Shown here piece by piece: positions 16,995 to 24,726 of a DNA stretch of 64,000 bases (the first letter of the stretch is position 1; the number at the start of each line of letters is the position of its first letter). The position numbers and the translations under genes are program-made. Below the pieces are notes generated by a model. That model saw only the letters and a program-made list of their open reading frames with translations, was not told the origin of the DNA and searched no databases. The DNA is from Bacillota bacterium (lineage in GTDB: Bacteria > Bacillota > Clostridia > Acetivibrionales > DSM-1351), in assembly GCA_023415305.1 (NCBI GenBank), contig JAEZKZ010000110.1, positions 79,504 to 143,503 of the forward strand, read 5' to 3'.

Positions 16995-17942
16995 ATGAAT
17001 AAAGTCCGGGGAAAAATTGAATATTTTATTCTAAGAATTTCTGGTTTGGTTGTGATTTTAGTGCTTTGGCAAATTGCCCCCTCTATTGGATGGGTTGATG
17101 CCCAGTTTGTACCGACTTTTTCAAGCACCTTAAGTGCTCTTGTCAAGCTTTGGACGGTGGATAATTTGTATATGCATATTATGTCAAGCTTATTCAGAGT
17201 ACTGGGAGGACTTGCGATTTCGGCCATAATAGCAATACCATCCGGTTTTATAATGATAAGGTGGTGTGAAGGCTTTTACGATGCAATAGAACCTTTATTC
17301 CGGATATTTACAAAAGTAAATCCATTTTCCTTAATGCCGGTTTTCATACTGATATTTGGCATTGGTGAAAGAATACGTGTTGCTGTAGTTGTATGGGTAT
17401 GTATATGGCCAATACTGTTTGGGACTGTCACTGGAATGCGAAGTCTTAACCGCGACCTTTTAAGAACAGCCATGTCAATGAGAACATCAGAAGCGGGATA
17501 TGTTTTAAAGGTTTTACTACCCGGCTCAATGCATTCGATATTTGCAGGTATACGAATTGGTGTTGAAATGTCATTTTTTATTCTTATTGCCGGAGAAATG
17601 CTTGGCGCCAATTCAGGTCTGGGTGTAATAATACATAATTCCAATCATTATTTCAATATGCCCAGGTTATATGCAGGTGCACTTGTAGTAGTACTTCTGG
17701 GAGTGTTTCTGAATAGCTTCCTGAAGTATATGCAGAACGGATTGTTCTTCTGGAAAGAACCAGTTCGCATTTTTAGTAAAACCAGTGATTTGAAACCTCA
17801 TGCAAAAATAGGGAAGGCAGAAACAGCTATTATCACAGTAATATTGATATCTATTCTGATTCTTGGATATCAACAGATTAAAAAGGCAGAGATAATCGCC
17901 GAAAATCCGACAAAATCACTTACTCAGGACGTAGGCTATTGA
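16995..17942 (+). CDS. NitT/TauT-family ABC transporter permease with C-terminal extension
   Basis: A 315-residue permease. The EAA loop reads MRTSEAGYVLKVLLPGSMHSIFAGIRIG. After the usual end (FFWKEPVRIF) it has about 55 extra residues with another hydrophobic segment (ETAIITVILISILILGYQ), which its paralogues lack. The ATG at 16995 follows GGAGGTTAAT; an in-frame ATG at 16965 would lie inside the leader element. It forms a second permease pair with the next gene. Confidence 0.86.
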   Translation: MNKVRGKIEYFILRISGLVVILVLWQIAPSIGWVDAQFVPTFSSTLSALVKLWTVDNLYMHIMSSLFRVLGGLAISAIIAIPSGFIMIRWCEGFYDAIEPLFRIFTKVNPFSLMPVFILIFGIGERIRVAVVVWVCIWPILFGTVTGMRSLNRDLLRTAMSMRTSEAGYVLKVLLPGSMHSIFAGIRIGVEMSFFILIAGEMLGANSGLGVIIHNSNHYFNMPRLYAGALVVVLLGVFLNSFLKYMQNGLFFWKEPVRIFSKTSDLKPHAKIGKAETAIITVILISILILGYQQIKKAEIIAENPTKSLTQDVGY

Positions 17943-17957
17943 TAAGAGGTACTGTAT

Positions 17958-18722
17958 ATGAAAATAAATCGAAAAAAAATTAATAGTCTTATTGTGATTA
18001 TAGTATTCTTTGCCATATGGGAGACAGTCAGCAGGCTGGAACTGGTAAATAAAATGATGTTGCCTCCGGTATCTGAGGTTTTGCTTACAGTTGAGGGGTT
18101 GACAGCAAATGGCAAACTAATTTCGCATATTATTCTCAGTTTAGGACGTGCCTTGTCCGGCCTGTTAATCGCGATATCGTTTGCTGTTCCCGCAGGTGTT
18201 TTGGCAGGAGGCTTGTCATGCCGTTTTCAGCTTGCAGTAGAACCTGTAGCTGAGTTGCTTTCACAGTTGAATCCATTTGTACTTTATCATCTTATTCTCA
18301 TTTTCTTGGGAATAGGAGAAGTCACTAAGATAACAATTATTGCCTGGGCATGCATCTGGCCTTTATTTTTCAGTACGATATCAGGGGTTTGCCATATAGA
18401 GCCTGTGTATTTAAAATTGGCAAATGCTTTTAAATTAAACCGGTGGCAAATGACAGTGAAGGTAATACTTCCTGCTGCAATGCCTCAAATAATGTATGGA
18501 ATCCGAATGAGTGCCGGCTATTCCTTTTTTATGCTGATAGCTGCCGAAATGATGGGTGGAGAATCAGGACTGGGCTTTCTTATTGTGTTCAGTCAGAAAT
18601 TTTATCAGGTAAAAAGCGTGTACACATTAGTGCTGGTTATTGCCGTATTGGGAGTAATTGTGGATGGAATTATTGATTTGGTTGGGAAAAGATGTATGAA
18701 TTACTATTATCAGGAGGATTAA
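17958..18722 (+). CDS. NitT/TauT-family ABC transporter permease
   Basis: A 254-residue membrane protein with the family EAA loop (NRWQMTVKVILPAAMPQIMYGIRMS) and IAAEMMGGESGLGFLI. It starts 15 bases after the preceding permease and ends one base before the following binding protein, so the three form a tight unit. The fourth permease of this family in the block. Confidence 0.86.
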   Translation: MKINRKKINSLIVIIVFFAIWETVSRLELVNKMMLPPVSEVLLTVEGLTANGKLISHIILSLGRALSGLLIAISFAVPAGVLAGGLSCRFQLAVEPVAELLSQLNPFVLYHLILIFLGIGEVTKITIIAWACIWPLFFSTISGVCHIEPVYLKLANAFKLNRWQMTVKVILPAAMPQIMYGIRMSAGYSFFMLIAAEMMGGESGLGFLIVFSQKFYQVKSVYTLVLVIAVLGVIVDGIIDLVGKRCMNYYYQED

Positions 18723-18723
18723 A

Positions 18724-19788
18724 ATGTTTAGTTCAAAATCAAAAAAGTTAATCAGCCTGATCACTGGTTTGTTGTGTGTAATGTATTTGTTATCAGCCTG
18801 CGGAGGTAATGGTACTAATAATTTTGAAAAATATACCGGTGACAGTAAGGATACGGATAACGACACAGTCAGAATCGGATATGCCGGCAGGCTTGATGAG
18901 CTCCCATTATTTGCGGCTTATGACAAGGGATATTTTATAGACAATGGTATAAATGCTGAATTAATAAAAATCAATGATGCAGACATCAAGAGTGAGTATA
19001 TTGCCAAAAGACTTGATGCAGTTACAGCTGATTACAGATATTTTAAATTTATTAATGAAGGACTTTTGCTTAAAATAACAGTTGGACTGACAGCCGGATG
19101 TATAAGGCTCATTGTTCCGTACCACTCTGAAATAAAAGGAATAAAGGATTTGAAGGGTTGCAGAATCGGAGTTGAAGATTTTGGTGATGGCACCTTGGTA
19201 CTTTCGTCAATGTTGTTTACAGCTAATGGAATTGACGTAGTGGATAGTGTCAGTTGGAAGCCATATGGGAAAAACGGCTTCACAAAAGCCTTTGAAAATG
19301 ATGAAATAGATGCTGCCTGTATTTGGGAACCATCCGAAAAGGATTCTGAATTTTTGAAGGAGAAGTACCGAACTTTATATACAAATGTTGAGGAAGGTGC
19401 ATCGGGTTTTAAAAATGGAGTTCATAACCATGGTGCAGGAGTTCACTTTACCAGAACCTATACTGGTATCTCAGAAAGTTTAATAGAAAACCATCCTGAA
19501 AAAGCAATTTTTATTACAAAAGCGTGGCTGCAGGGGGCGAACTGGGTGTCTGAGAACAATACCCAGGCGGCAAGACTGGTGACTGACAAGGGTTATTTAA
19601 CAGGCAGCTACGAGGAAAACTTAAATACACTTTCGTCATATATGTGGACAAATGGAGTAAGTGCTTCAAAGCTTAACATAAGATTTAGCATCAAGGAACA
19701 AAAAAGTAATGGAATCTTCAAGGGAAATTTAAACGAAAATGATTTGTTTGAAAAAGTATTTGCAGGGATATTTCCGGAATTCTACTGA
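18724..19788 (+). CDS. NitT/TauT-type substrate-binding lipoprotein
   Basis: A 354-residue extracellular lipoprotein. The signal ends in LLSACGG, a clear lipobox with cysteine near residue 21. The mature domain begins DTVRIGYAGRLDELPLFAAYDKGYFIDNGI, typical of SsuA/TauA/NrtA-like proteins, with the conserved GLTAGCIRLIVPYHSEIKGIKDLKGCRIGV region. It pairs with permeases 16995 and 17958 and needs an ATPase from elsewhere, most likely 15871. The GGAGG ribosome site lies within the end of the upstream gene. Confidence 0.88.
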   Translation: MFSSKSKKLISLITGLLCVMYLLSACGGNGTNNFEKYTGDSKDTDNDTVRIGYAGRLDELPLFAAYDKGYFIDNGINAELIKINDADIKSEYIAKRLDAVTADYRYFKFINEGLLLKITVGLTAGCIRLIVPYHSEIKGIKDLKGCRIGVEDFGDGTLVLSSMLFTANGIDVVDSVSWKPYGKNGFTKAFENDEIDAACIWEPSEKDSEFLKEKYRTLYTNVEEGASGFKNGVHNHGAGVHFTRTYTGISESLIENHPEKAIFITKAWLQGANWVSENNTQAARLVTDKGYLTGSYEENLNTLSSYMWTNGVSASKLNIRFSIKEQKSNGIFKGNLNENDLFEKVFAGIFPEFY

Positions 19789-19827
19789 AAAAATGTGGCG
19801 GATCACTGAATATAATTTCATTAAGTT

Positions 19828-19904
19828 TATTTGGGTAAATATAATCGACCAGGTCAAGTATGCTTGAATTGTAACATTATCGTGACATGGAGGTTAAAGT
19901 TATT
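19828..19904 (+). promoter_or_regulatory. Shared leader, copy 2 (before DUF1638 gene)
   Basis: Starts TATTTGGGT, contains GACCAGGTCAAGTAT and ends CGTGACATGGAGGTTAAAG, matching 7152-7221 with small changes. GTCA and TGAC arms can still pair. Confidence 0.55.
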
Positions 19905-20561
19905 ATGAAAATAAAATTGATAGCCTGCGAGGTAATGAAGGAAGAGCTTCTTTCAGTAACATCAGTACATGATATTGACATACATTTTATTAAAATGGGG
20001 TTCCATTTATATCCCGAAAAACTTCATGTTGAGCTTAAAGACATACTTTCACAATGCTCAGGTTTTGACCGCGTGATACTGGCATTCGGCTTATGTGGAG
20101 GTGCAGCAAGGAACCTGGAAGCACCCGGAAGTGTTTTAACAATTCCAAGAGTACATGACTGTATACCAATATTGCTGGGGTCTTCAGAAATATTCAGGAA
20201 ACAACAACAGGAAAAAGGAACCTTTTATTTGTCCTGTGGATGGTTCAAAAGCGATAAAAATATACTGTCTGAACACAAAAAATTAGTTGATAAATATGGT
20301 GAAACCAGGGCTCAAAAGGTCACCGGAAAGATTTATGACAGCTACAGGCGAATTTTGTTTATCCATACCGGACATCCAGATGAAAAGTGTTGTTATAAAA
20401 AATCACAAGAAACCGCACAATTGCTCGGCTTGATCTTTCAGACCACGGAAGGGTGTCGAGATTACCTTGAAAAAATAATCAACGGCCCGTGGGACGAAAC
20501 TGAATTTATAAATGCCGAGCCGGACGGACTAATTCTTGAAGAGGATTTTTTTCATAAATGA
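19905..20561 (+). CDS. DUF1638 family protein
   Basis: A 218-residue protein with the DUF1638 pattern: LIACEVMKEEL at the start, FGLCGGAARNLEAP near residue 65, PRVHDCIPILLGS, YLSCGW, and HTGHPDEKCC in the C-terminal half. Several conserved Cys/His residues suggest metal or cofactor binding. In other genomes the family often lies beside corrinoid methyltransferases and RACo-type proteins; that is general knowledge, the function is not established. ATG 19905 is preferred over 19887 because the latter lies inside the GGAGG ribosome site. It is followed by an MtaA/UroD homologue. Confidence 0.8.
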   Translation: MKIKLIACEVMKEELLSVTSVHDIDIHFIKMGFHLYPEKLHVELKDILSQCSGFDRVILAFGLCGGAARNLEAPGSVLTIPRVHDCIPILLGSSEIFRKQQQEKGTFYLSCGWFKSDKNILSEHKKLVDKYGETRAQKVTGKIYDSYRRILFIHTGHPDEKCCYKKSQETAQLLGLIFQTTEGCRDYLEKIINGPWDETEFINAEPDGLILEEDFFHK

Positions 20562-20644
20562 GATAAACCGGAGTTTGATACTTAAGGTAAAGTTTTGTCA
20601 AAAAATATATTTTTATTGAATTTAAAAGAAAGAGGTGGATCTAA

Positions 20645-21736
20645 ATGTCAAAAGCGTTATATACAGCTGTCAAGAAGGATCAAATGACTCCAAAGGAAAG
20701 AGATGAAGCAATTTCACAAAACAAACCATATGACAGGATTCAGTGTGCGTTGTTTATGGGAGAACATGCAGCGAAATTAATTGGTGCAAAGGTGTCCGAC
20801 TTACATCAGAATGTTGACAAAATGCTCGAATCCCAGATAGCAATCAGAAATGTCTATGAATCCGAAACATTAGGTGCCGGGCCCGGACTGCAGGGGATTG
20901 CTGAGGCTTTAGGCAGTAAGGTTGAATTTCCGGATCATAGTACACCGTATATTTCGGAGTTTGCTATAAAGGAATATTCTGATATAGACAGGCTGGAAGT
21001 CGTTGATCCTGTGAGGGCAGGGAGACTCCCACTTCATCTGGAAGGATTGAAAAGAATTAAGGAAGCACTGGGACATGAAGTAAATGTTTCCACTTGGATT
21101 GCTGGTCCTTTTACAACAGCTGCCAATCTAAGAGGTACTGATGTCTTCTTAAAGGATATTTATCGCTCCCCTGAGTTTGCTCATAAGATTTTAAGGCTTA
21201 CTACTGATTCAACGATAGCTTATGTAAGAGAAGCTGCAAAATTGGGTGTTTACTTCTCTATTGCAGACCCAACAGCATCTGGTACCCTTATCAGGGAAAC
21301 ACATTTTGAAAATTTCGCTTTTCCATATCTGAAAGAATTAATCGAAAGTATAGTTACATATTCCGGAAGCGCTCCATCATTGCATATATGCGGGAATTCA
21401 ACTAAAATATGGAACTTAATGGCTAATACCGGAGCCAGTGCACTTAGTTTGGATGACGTAATTGATCTTGAGGCTGCAAAACAAACTGTTGGAGATAAGG
21501 TTAAGTTGATTGGCAATATCAGACCAACAGCCACCATGTATCTGGGAACTCCCCAGGATGTGGACAGAAATGCAAGAGAATGTCTCAGCAAAGCTTATAA
21601 CAATCCTAAAGGCTATGTTTTAGGCCTGGGCTGCGGACTGCCAAATGATACTCGACCAGAAAATATACATGCACTGACAAACGCTGCACGCAAATACGGT
21701 CAGTATCCTTTAAACCCTGAACTTTTTGCTGTCTGA
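20645..21736 (+). CDS. MtaA/UroD-family methyltransferase (second copy)
   Basis: A 363-residue UroD-fold protein. SLHICGNSTKIW gives the HxC motif and LGLGCGLPNDTRPENI the third zinc-type cysteine. The protein is distinct from the copy at 7222 and resembles the MtaA/CmuA branch. AGAGGTGG precedes the ATG. The last gene of the methyl-transfer/transporter block, closed by a hairpin at 21802-21839. It might act on a different methyl donor than the first copy. Confidence 0.82.
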   Translation: MSKALYTAVKKDQMTPKERDEAISQNKPYDRIQCALFMGEHAAKLIGAKVSDLHQNVDKMLESQIAIRNVYESETLGAGPGLQGIAEALGSKVEFPDHSTPYISEFAIKEYSDIDRLEVVDPVRAGRLPLHLEGLKRIKEALGHEVNVSTWIAGPFTTAANLRGTDVFLKDIYRSPEFAHKILRLTTDSTIAYVREAAKLGVYFSIADPTASGTLIRETHFENFAFPYLKELIESIVTYSGSAPSLHICGNSTKIWNLMANTGASALSLDDVIDLEAAKQTVGDKVKLIGNIRPTATMYLGTPQDVDRNARECLSKAYNNPKGYVLGLGCGLPNDTRPENIHALTNAARKYGQYPLNPELFAV

Positions 21737-21801
21737 TTTTTATGGTCGACTAAATTAACTTTTTCATAAACATTTTAACCTCATATAACTTCATGACAGA
21801 C

Positions 21802-21839
21802 GCAAAAGGGAGCTCCCTTACTAGGGGGCTTCTTTTTGC
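21802..21839 (+). terminator. Hairpin terminator ending the accessory block
   Basis: GCAAAA (21802-21807) with TTTTGC (21834-21839) outside, and AGCTCCC with GGGGGCT inside. It lies 65 bases past the methyltransferase stop and before a strong promoter, so it separates two transcription units. Confidence 0.7.
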
Positions 21840-21952
21840 CGATTGAAATTTGATAACAATGTAATAATTGTATTGCTGTTTATAACTTGATACAGGTCAA
21901 GCTAAAATAATTATTAATTTTCAAGAAACTGTAATTTTTTCTCAAAAACCTA
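21840..21952. other. AT-rich gap between terminator and promoter
   Basis: Part of the roughly 300-base gene-free gap 21737-22034. Apart from the terminator and the promoter I see no repeat or open frame here. Confidence 0.5.
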
Positions 21953-21981
21953 TTGACATTTGTTTCTTCTCATACTATACT
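21953..21981 (+). promoter_or_regulatory. Strong promoter for the yezD-nifB-like operon
   Basis: TTGACA (21953-21958), 17-base spacer, TATACT (21976-21981). Just downstream lies TATAAAACATATATGAAT, which resembles TATAAAACATATAAGAAT downstream of the sulfate-operon promoter (about 39318). The match could be a common sulfur-regulator site. Confidence 0.8.
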
Positions 21982-22034
21982 TTTTATAACATATAAAACA
22001 TATATGAATAATCATTTTGATAAGGAGTGCATTT

Positions 22035-22088
22035 GTGATTACATATATTTATTCAGTACATCGCGATGTATTTCCAAACAATTTGTGA
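22035..22088 (+). CDS. Short leader peptide upstream of YezD-like gene
   Basis: A 17-codon frame starting at GTG with AAGGAG seven bases upstream and ending in TGA at 22086-22088. The predicted peptide is MITYIYSVHRDVFPNNL. It spans a perfect palindrome TACATCGCGATGTA (22057-22070). The next ribosome site overlaps its end, so translation may be coupled. It has no run of cysteine or methionine codons that would suggest classical attenuation. No homologue is recognised. Confidence 0.4.
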   Translation: MITYIYSVHRDVFPNNL

Positions 22089-22101
22089 AGGTGGTGCTGA
22101 A

Positions 22102-22266
22102 GTGAGTTTAACTCAGGATAATCAGTCAAAAGTACCAATCTCAAAAGATGACCTGGAGAAATTATACGAAATGGCAAAGACACTGAAATATGGATCTATA
22201 ACACTTGTATTTCAGGATGGGAAGCTCATTCAAATTGAAAAGAATGAGAAGGTAAGGGTTAAATAG
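22102..22266 (+). CDS. YezD-like (DUF2292) small protein
   Basis: A 54-residue protein. The core from DDLEKLYEMAKTLKYGSITLVFQDGKLIQIEKNEKVRV fits the DUF2292/YezD family, whose function is not known but which is often found near sulfur-assimilation genes. I take GTG 22102 as start, with GAAGGTGGTG upstream. A start at ATG 22066 lacks a ribosome site and lies in the leader palindrome. It is the first stable gene of the nifB-like operon. Confidence 0.7.
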   Translation: MSLTQDNQSKVPISKDDLEKLYEMAKTLKYGSITLVFQDGKLIQIEKNEKVRVK

Positions 22267-22339
22267 TTACATATCAAAATGAGTTTTTATTCAAATAACG
22301 GGGCAATATTAATATGACCCTATGTGTAATAAGTTAGTT

Positions 22340-22396
22340 GACTAAAGAAATTAGAGACTAAGTTAAAGCCTATGCTGGCTTTGCTTGGTCTTTTTT
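22340..22396 (+). promoter_or_regulatory. Conditional terminator leader, copy 3 (nifB-like)
   Basis: The small hairpin GACTAA-AGAAA-TTAGAG (22340-22356) abuts a terminator: AGACTAAG (22355-22362) with CTTGGTCT (22384-22391), inner AAAGCC with GGCTTT, then a run of six T. It sits inside the operon between the YezD-like and nifB-like genes. Confidence 0.72.
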
Positions 22397-22467
22397 ATTT
22401 TATTTTAGTGCTCATGGGAGTCATAACCTATCTGAATAAAAAACTTTTTTAAAATGAGGTGGTATTT

Positions 22468-23382
22468 GTGGTAATTAATGTTTTAAGTGCTCATGATGGT
22501 TCTGATGTCAAAGGACAGGGGAACTTCGAGCACCTTGTCAAGAAACATCCCTGTTTCAGCGGTGAAGCACATTTTAAGTACGGACGAATTCATCTGCCTG
22601 TCAGTCCAACTTGTAACATACATTGTAAGTTTTGTAAAAGGAGTATCAACAAAACTGAGAACAGACCCGGCGTTGCCAGCAGGGTTTTAAATCCCGCTGA
22701 AGCACTGGAAATGGTGGAAAAGGCTCTCCGGCTGTGTCCAGAAATAACCGTTGTGGGAATAGCCGGGCCGGGAGATACATTGGCAACCTCAAACGCATTG
22801 GAAACTTTTGAGTTAATAAACAAGAAGTATCCTCAACTTATAAAATGCCTCAGCACTAATGGTTTAATGCTATATGAGTATGCTGAAAGGATAGTTGAAG
22901 CAGGTATAAAAACTATTTCCGTTACTGTAAATGCAGTTGACTCTGAAATACTCAAAGATATCTGTTCAGGAATATTTTATAAAGGTGAATACCTGCAAGG
23001 TAGTAAAGGAGCAGATATACTGATAAAAAAGCAGCTTGAGGGCATACGCAAAATAAGCAGGCTTGGTGTTACAGTGAAGGTAAATACAGTTTTAATTCCA
23101 GACATAAATTTGCAGCATATTGAGCAAATAGCTCGGCTGACTTCAGCAGCAGGGGCATCGGTAATGAACATTATTCCGTTAATTCCTCAGAATGAGATGA
23201 GCAGCTATAGGGCTCCAAACTGTGATGAGTTGAATATTGCCAGAACTGTGGCTGAAAAGTATCTTCAGGTATTCAGACATTGCCAGCAGTGCCGTGCCGA
23301 TGCCTGTGGTATTCCCGGTAAAGGAAAGGATTTGGCAGAATTACTTTATGATCAGCCCCTGCAAACCTTTTCACATGGATAA
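22468..23382 (+). CDS. nifB: NifB-like radical SAM protein
   Basis: A 304-residue radical SAM enzyme. The N-terminal HPCFSGEAHFKYGRIHLPVSPTCNIHCKFCKRS holds the CxxxCxxC SAM cluster and the HPC and H residues typical of NifB. The C-terminal part has the CQQCRADACGIPG cysteines. NifB makes NifB-co, the 8Fe core cluster of nitrogenase cofactors, so the adjacent HDK-like proteins may carry an 8Fe carbide cofactor. There is no C-terminal NifX domain; a separate NifX-like gene follows. GTG 22468 is chosen from GAGGTGG five bases upstream. Confidence 0.88.
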   Translation: MVINVLSAHDGSDVKGQGNFEHLVKKHPCFSGEAHFKYGRIHLPVSPTCNIHCKFCKRSINKTENRPGVASRVLNPAEALEMVEKALRLCPEITVVGIAGPGDTLATSNALETFELINKKYPQLIKCLSTNGLMLYEYAERIVEAGIKTISVTVNAVDSEILKDICSGIFYKGEYLQGSKGADILIKKQLEGIRKISRLGVTVKVNTVLIPDINLQHIEQIARLTSAAGASVMNIIPLIPQNEMSSYRAPNCDELNIARTVAEKYLQVFRHCQQCRADACGIPGKGKDLAELLYDQPLQTFSHG

Positions 23383-23424
23383 TCGAGTGTCAAAGGTGCT
23401 GTGAGTTATAAATAGGAGGTTTTT

Positions 23425-23787
23425 ATGTCATACAAAATAGCAGTTGCCAGCAGTGACGGAAAAGTTGTAAATCAGCATTTCGGCCGCAGCAGACAATTTA
23501 TAATATTCGAGATTTCAGATACAGGCGAGTGGGATTTCAGAGAAATCCGAAGTACCCCTCCTGCATGTAATACAGGAGAGCACAGTAATTCATCACTTGA
23601 CAGGCTAATAAATGAAATATCAGATTGCAGCGTAGTTGTGGTTTCTCAGATAGGTTACGGTGCAGAACAAGCACTTCGAGAGTTGGGTATCAGGGCATAT
23701 ATCATGCCGGATTTGATTTATACAGCAATAAACAAGGTTATTTCATCACTTATTCCAAAAGGTAAAAGTGAATTAATAAATTTGTAA
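23425..23787 (+). CDS. NifX/NafY-like cofactor-binding protein
   Basis: A 120-residue protein of the dinitrogenase iron-molybdenum cofactor biosynthesis family. It begins YKIAVASSDGKVVNQHFGRSRQFIIFEI, where HFGR is the family signature, and has CSVVVVSQIGYGAEQAL in the second half. Such proteins hold NifB-co or a precursor in transit. It lies between nifB-like and nifH-like genes. GGAGG is nine bases upstream of the ATG. Confidence 0.88.
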   Translation: MSYKIAVASSDGKVVNQHFGRSRQFIIFEISDTGEWDFREIRSTPPACNTGEHSNSSLDRLINEISDCSVVVVSQIGYGAEQALRELGIRAYIMPDLIYTAINKVISSLIPKGKSELINL

Positions 23788-23816
23788 GTTAAATAAACAT
23801 GATTGGAGAGAATTTA

Positions 23817-24695
23817 ATGGCTAAGAAAATCAAGCAGATAGCGATTTACGGTAAAGGGGGCATTGGAAAGTCCACAACAACTTCAAATATCAGTGCAGCT
23901 CTTTCTGTAGCCGGCTACAAAGTTATGCAATTCGGTTGTGACCCAAAGAGTGATTCTACTAATACCCTGAGGGGAGGAAATTATATTCCCACCGTATTGG
24001 ATACCTTGCGGGAGAAAAATACCGTTAAAGCACATGAGGTTATTTTTGAAGGATTTAATGGAATCTACTGTGTAGAGGCAGGAGGGCCTGCTCCCGGAGT
24101 AGGCTGCGCAGGCAGAGGAATAATCACAGCTGTACAGCTTTTTAAACAGCAGAATATATTTGAGGAACTGGATCTGGACTACGTTATATACGATGTTCTT
24201 GGGGACGTTGTTTGCGGGGGATTTGCTGTTCCTATAAGAGAAGGAATTGCAGAACACGTATTTACAGTTTCCTCAGCAGATTTTATGGCCGTATACGCAG
24301 CCAATAATTTGTTTAAAGGAATACATAAATACTCAAATTCAGGCGGAGCGCTGCTTGGTGGTGTGATTGCGAATTCTATAAACGCACCCTATGCCAAAGA
24401 TATAATTGATGATTTTGTAAAGCAGACGAATACTCAGGTAGTTGAATATGTACCCCGATCGGTAACAGTGACTCAGAGCGAACTCCAGGGTAAGACAACA
24501 ATTGAAGCAGCACCAAACTCTAAACAGGCACAGGTTTACAAATCTCTTGCAGCAAAAATTGCAGGACATGAAGAGTCAAAGGTACCGTCACCCCTTGAAG
24601 TATCAGAGCTCAGAGCGTGGGCCGCAAAATGGGGAGATTACCTGCTAGCTCTTGAAACCGGTGAAGTAAGGGCAGAAGCAGCAGGCAATTTGTAA
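23817..24695 (+). CDS. nifH: NifH-like Fe protein
   Basis: A 292-residue dimeric [4Fe-4S] reductase. The P-loop is YGKGGIGKSTTTSN (residues 11-24). The two cluster cysteines are in GVGCAGRGI and DVVCGGFA. Switch motifs and the CDPKSDST segment are present, so it should deliver electrons by ATP hydrolysis to the D/K complex. Arg in GCAGRGI (the ADP-ribosylation site of NifH) is conserved. The start at 23817 follows GGAGAG; 23799 lies before that site. This is the only NifH in the window although there are two D/K pairs. Confidence 0.93.
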   Translation: MAKKIKQIAIYGKGGIGKSTTTSNISAALSVAGYKVMQFGCDPKSDSTNTLRGGNYIPTVLDTLREKNTVKAHEVIFEGFNGIYCVEAGGPAPGVGCAGRGIITAVQLFKQQNIFEELDLDYVIYDVLGDVVCGGFAVPIREGIAEHVFTVSSADFMAVYAANNLFKGIHKYSNSGGALLGGVIANSINAPYAKDIIDDFVKQTNTQVVEYVPRSVTVTQSELQGKTTIEAAPNSKQAQVYKSLAAKIAGHEESKVPSPLEVSELRAWAAKWGDYLLALETGEVRAEAAGNL

Positions 24696-24726
24696 AAAAG
24701 GTTCTTTATGATAGGAGGTCATATTA

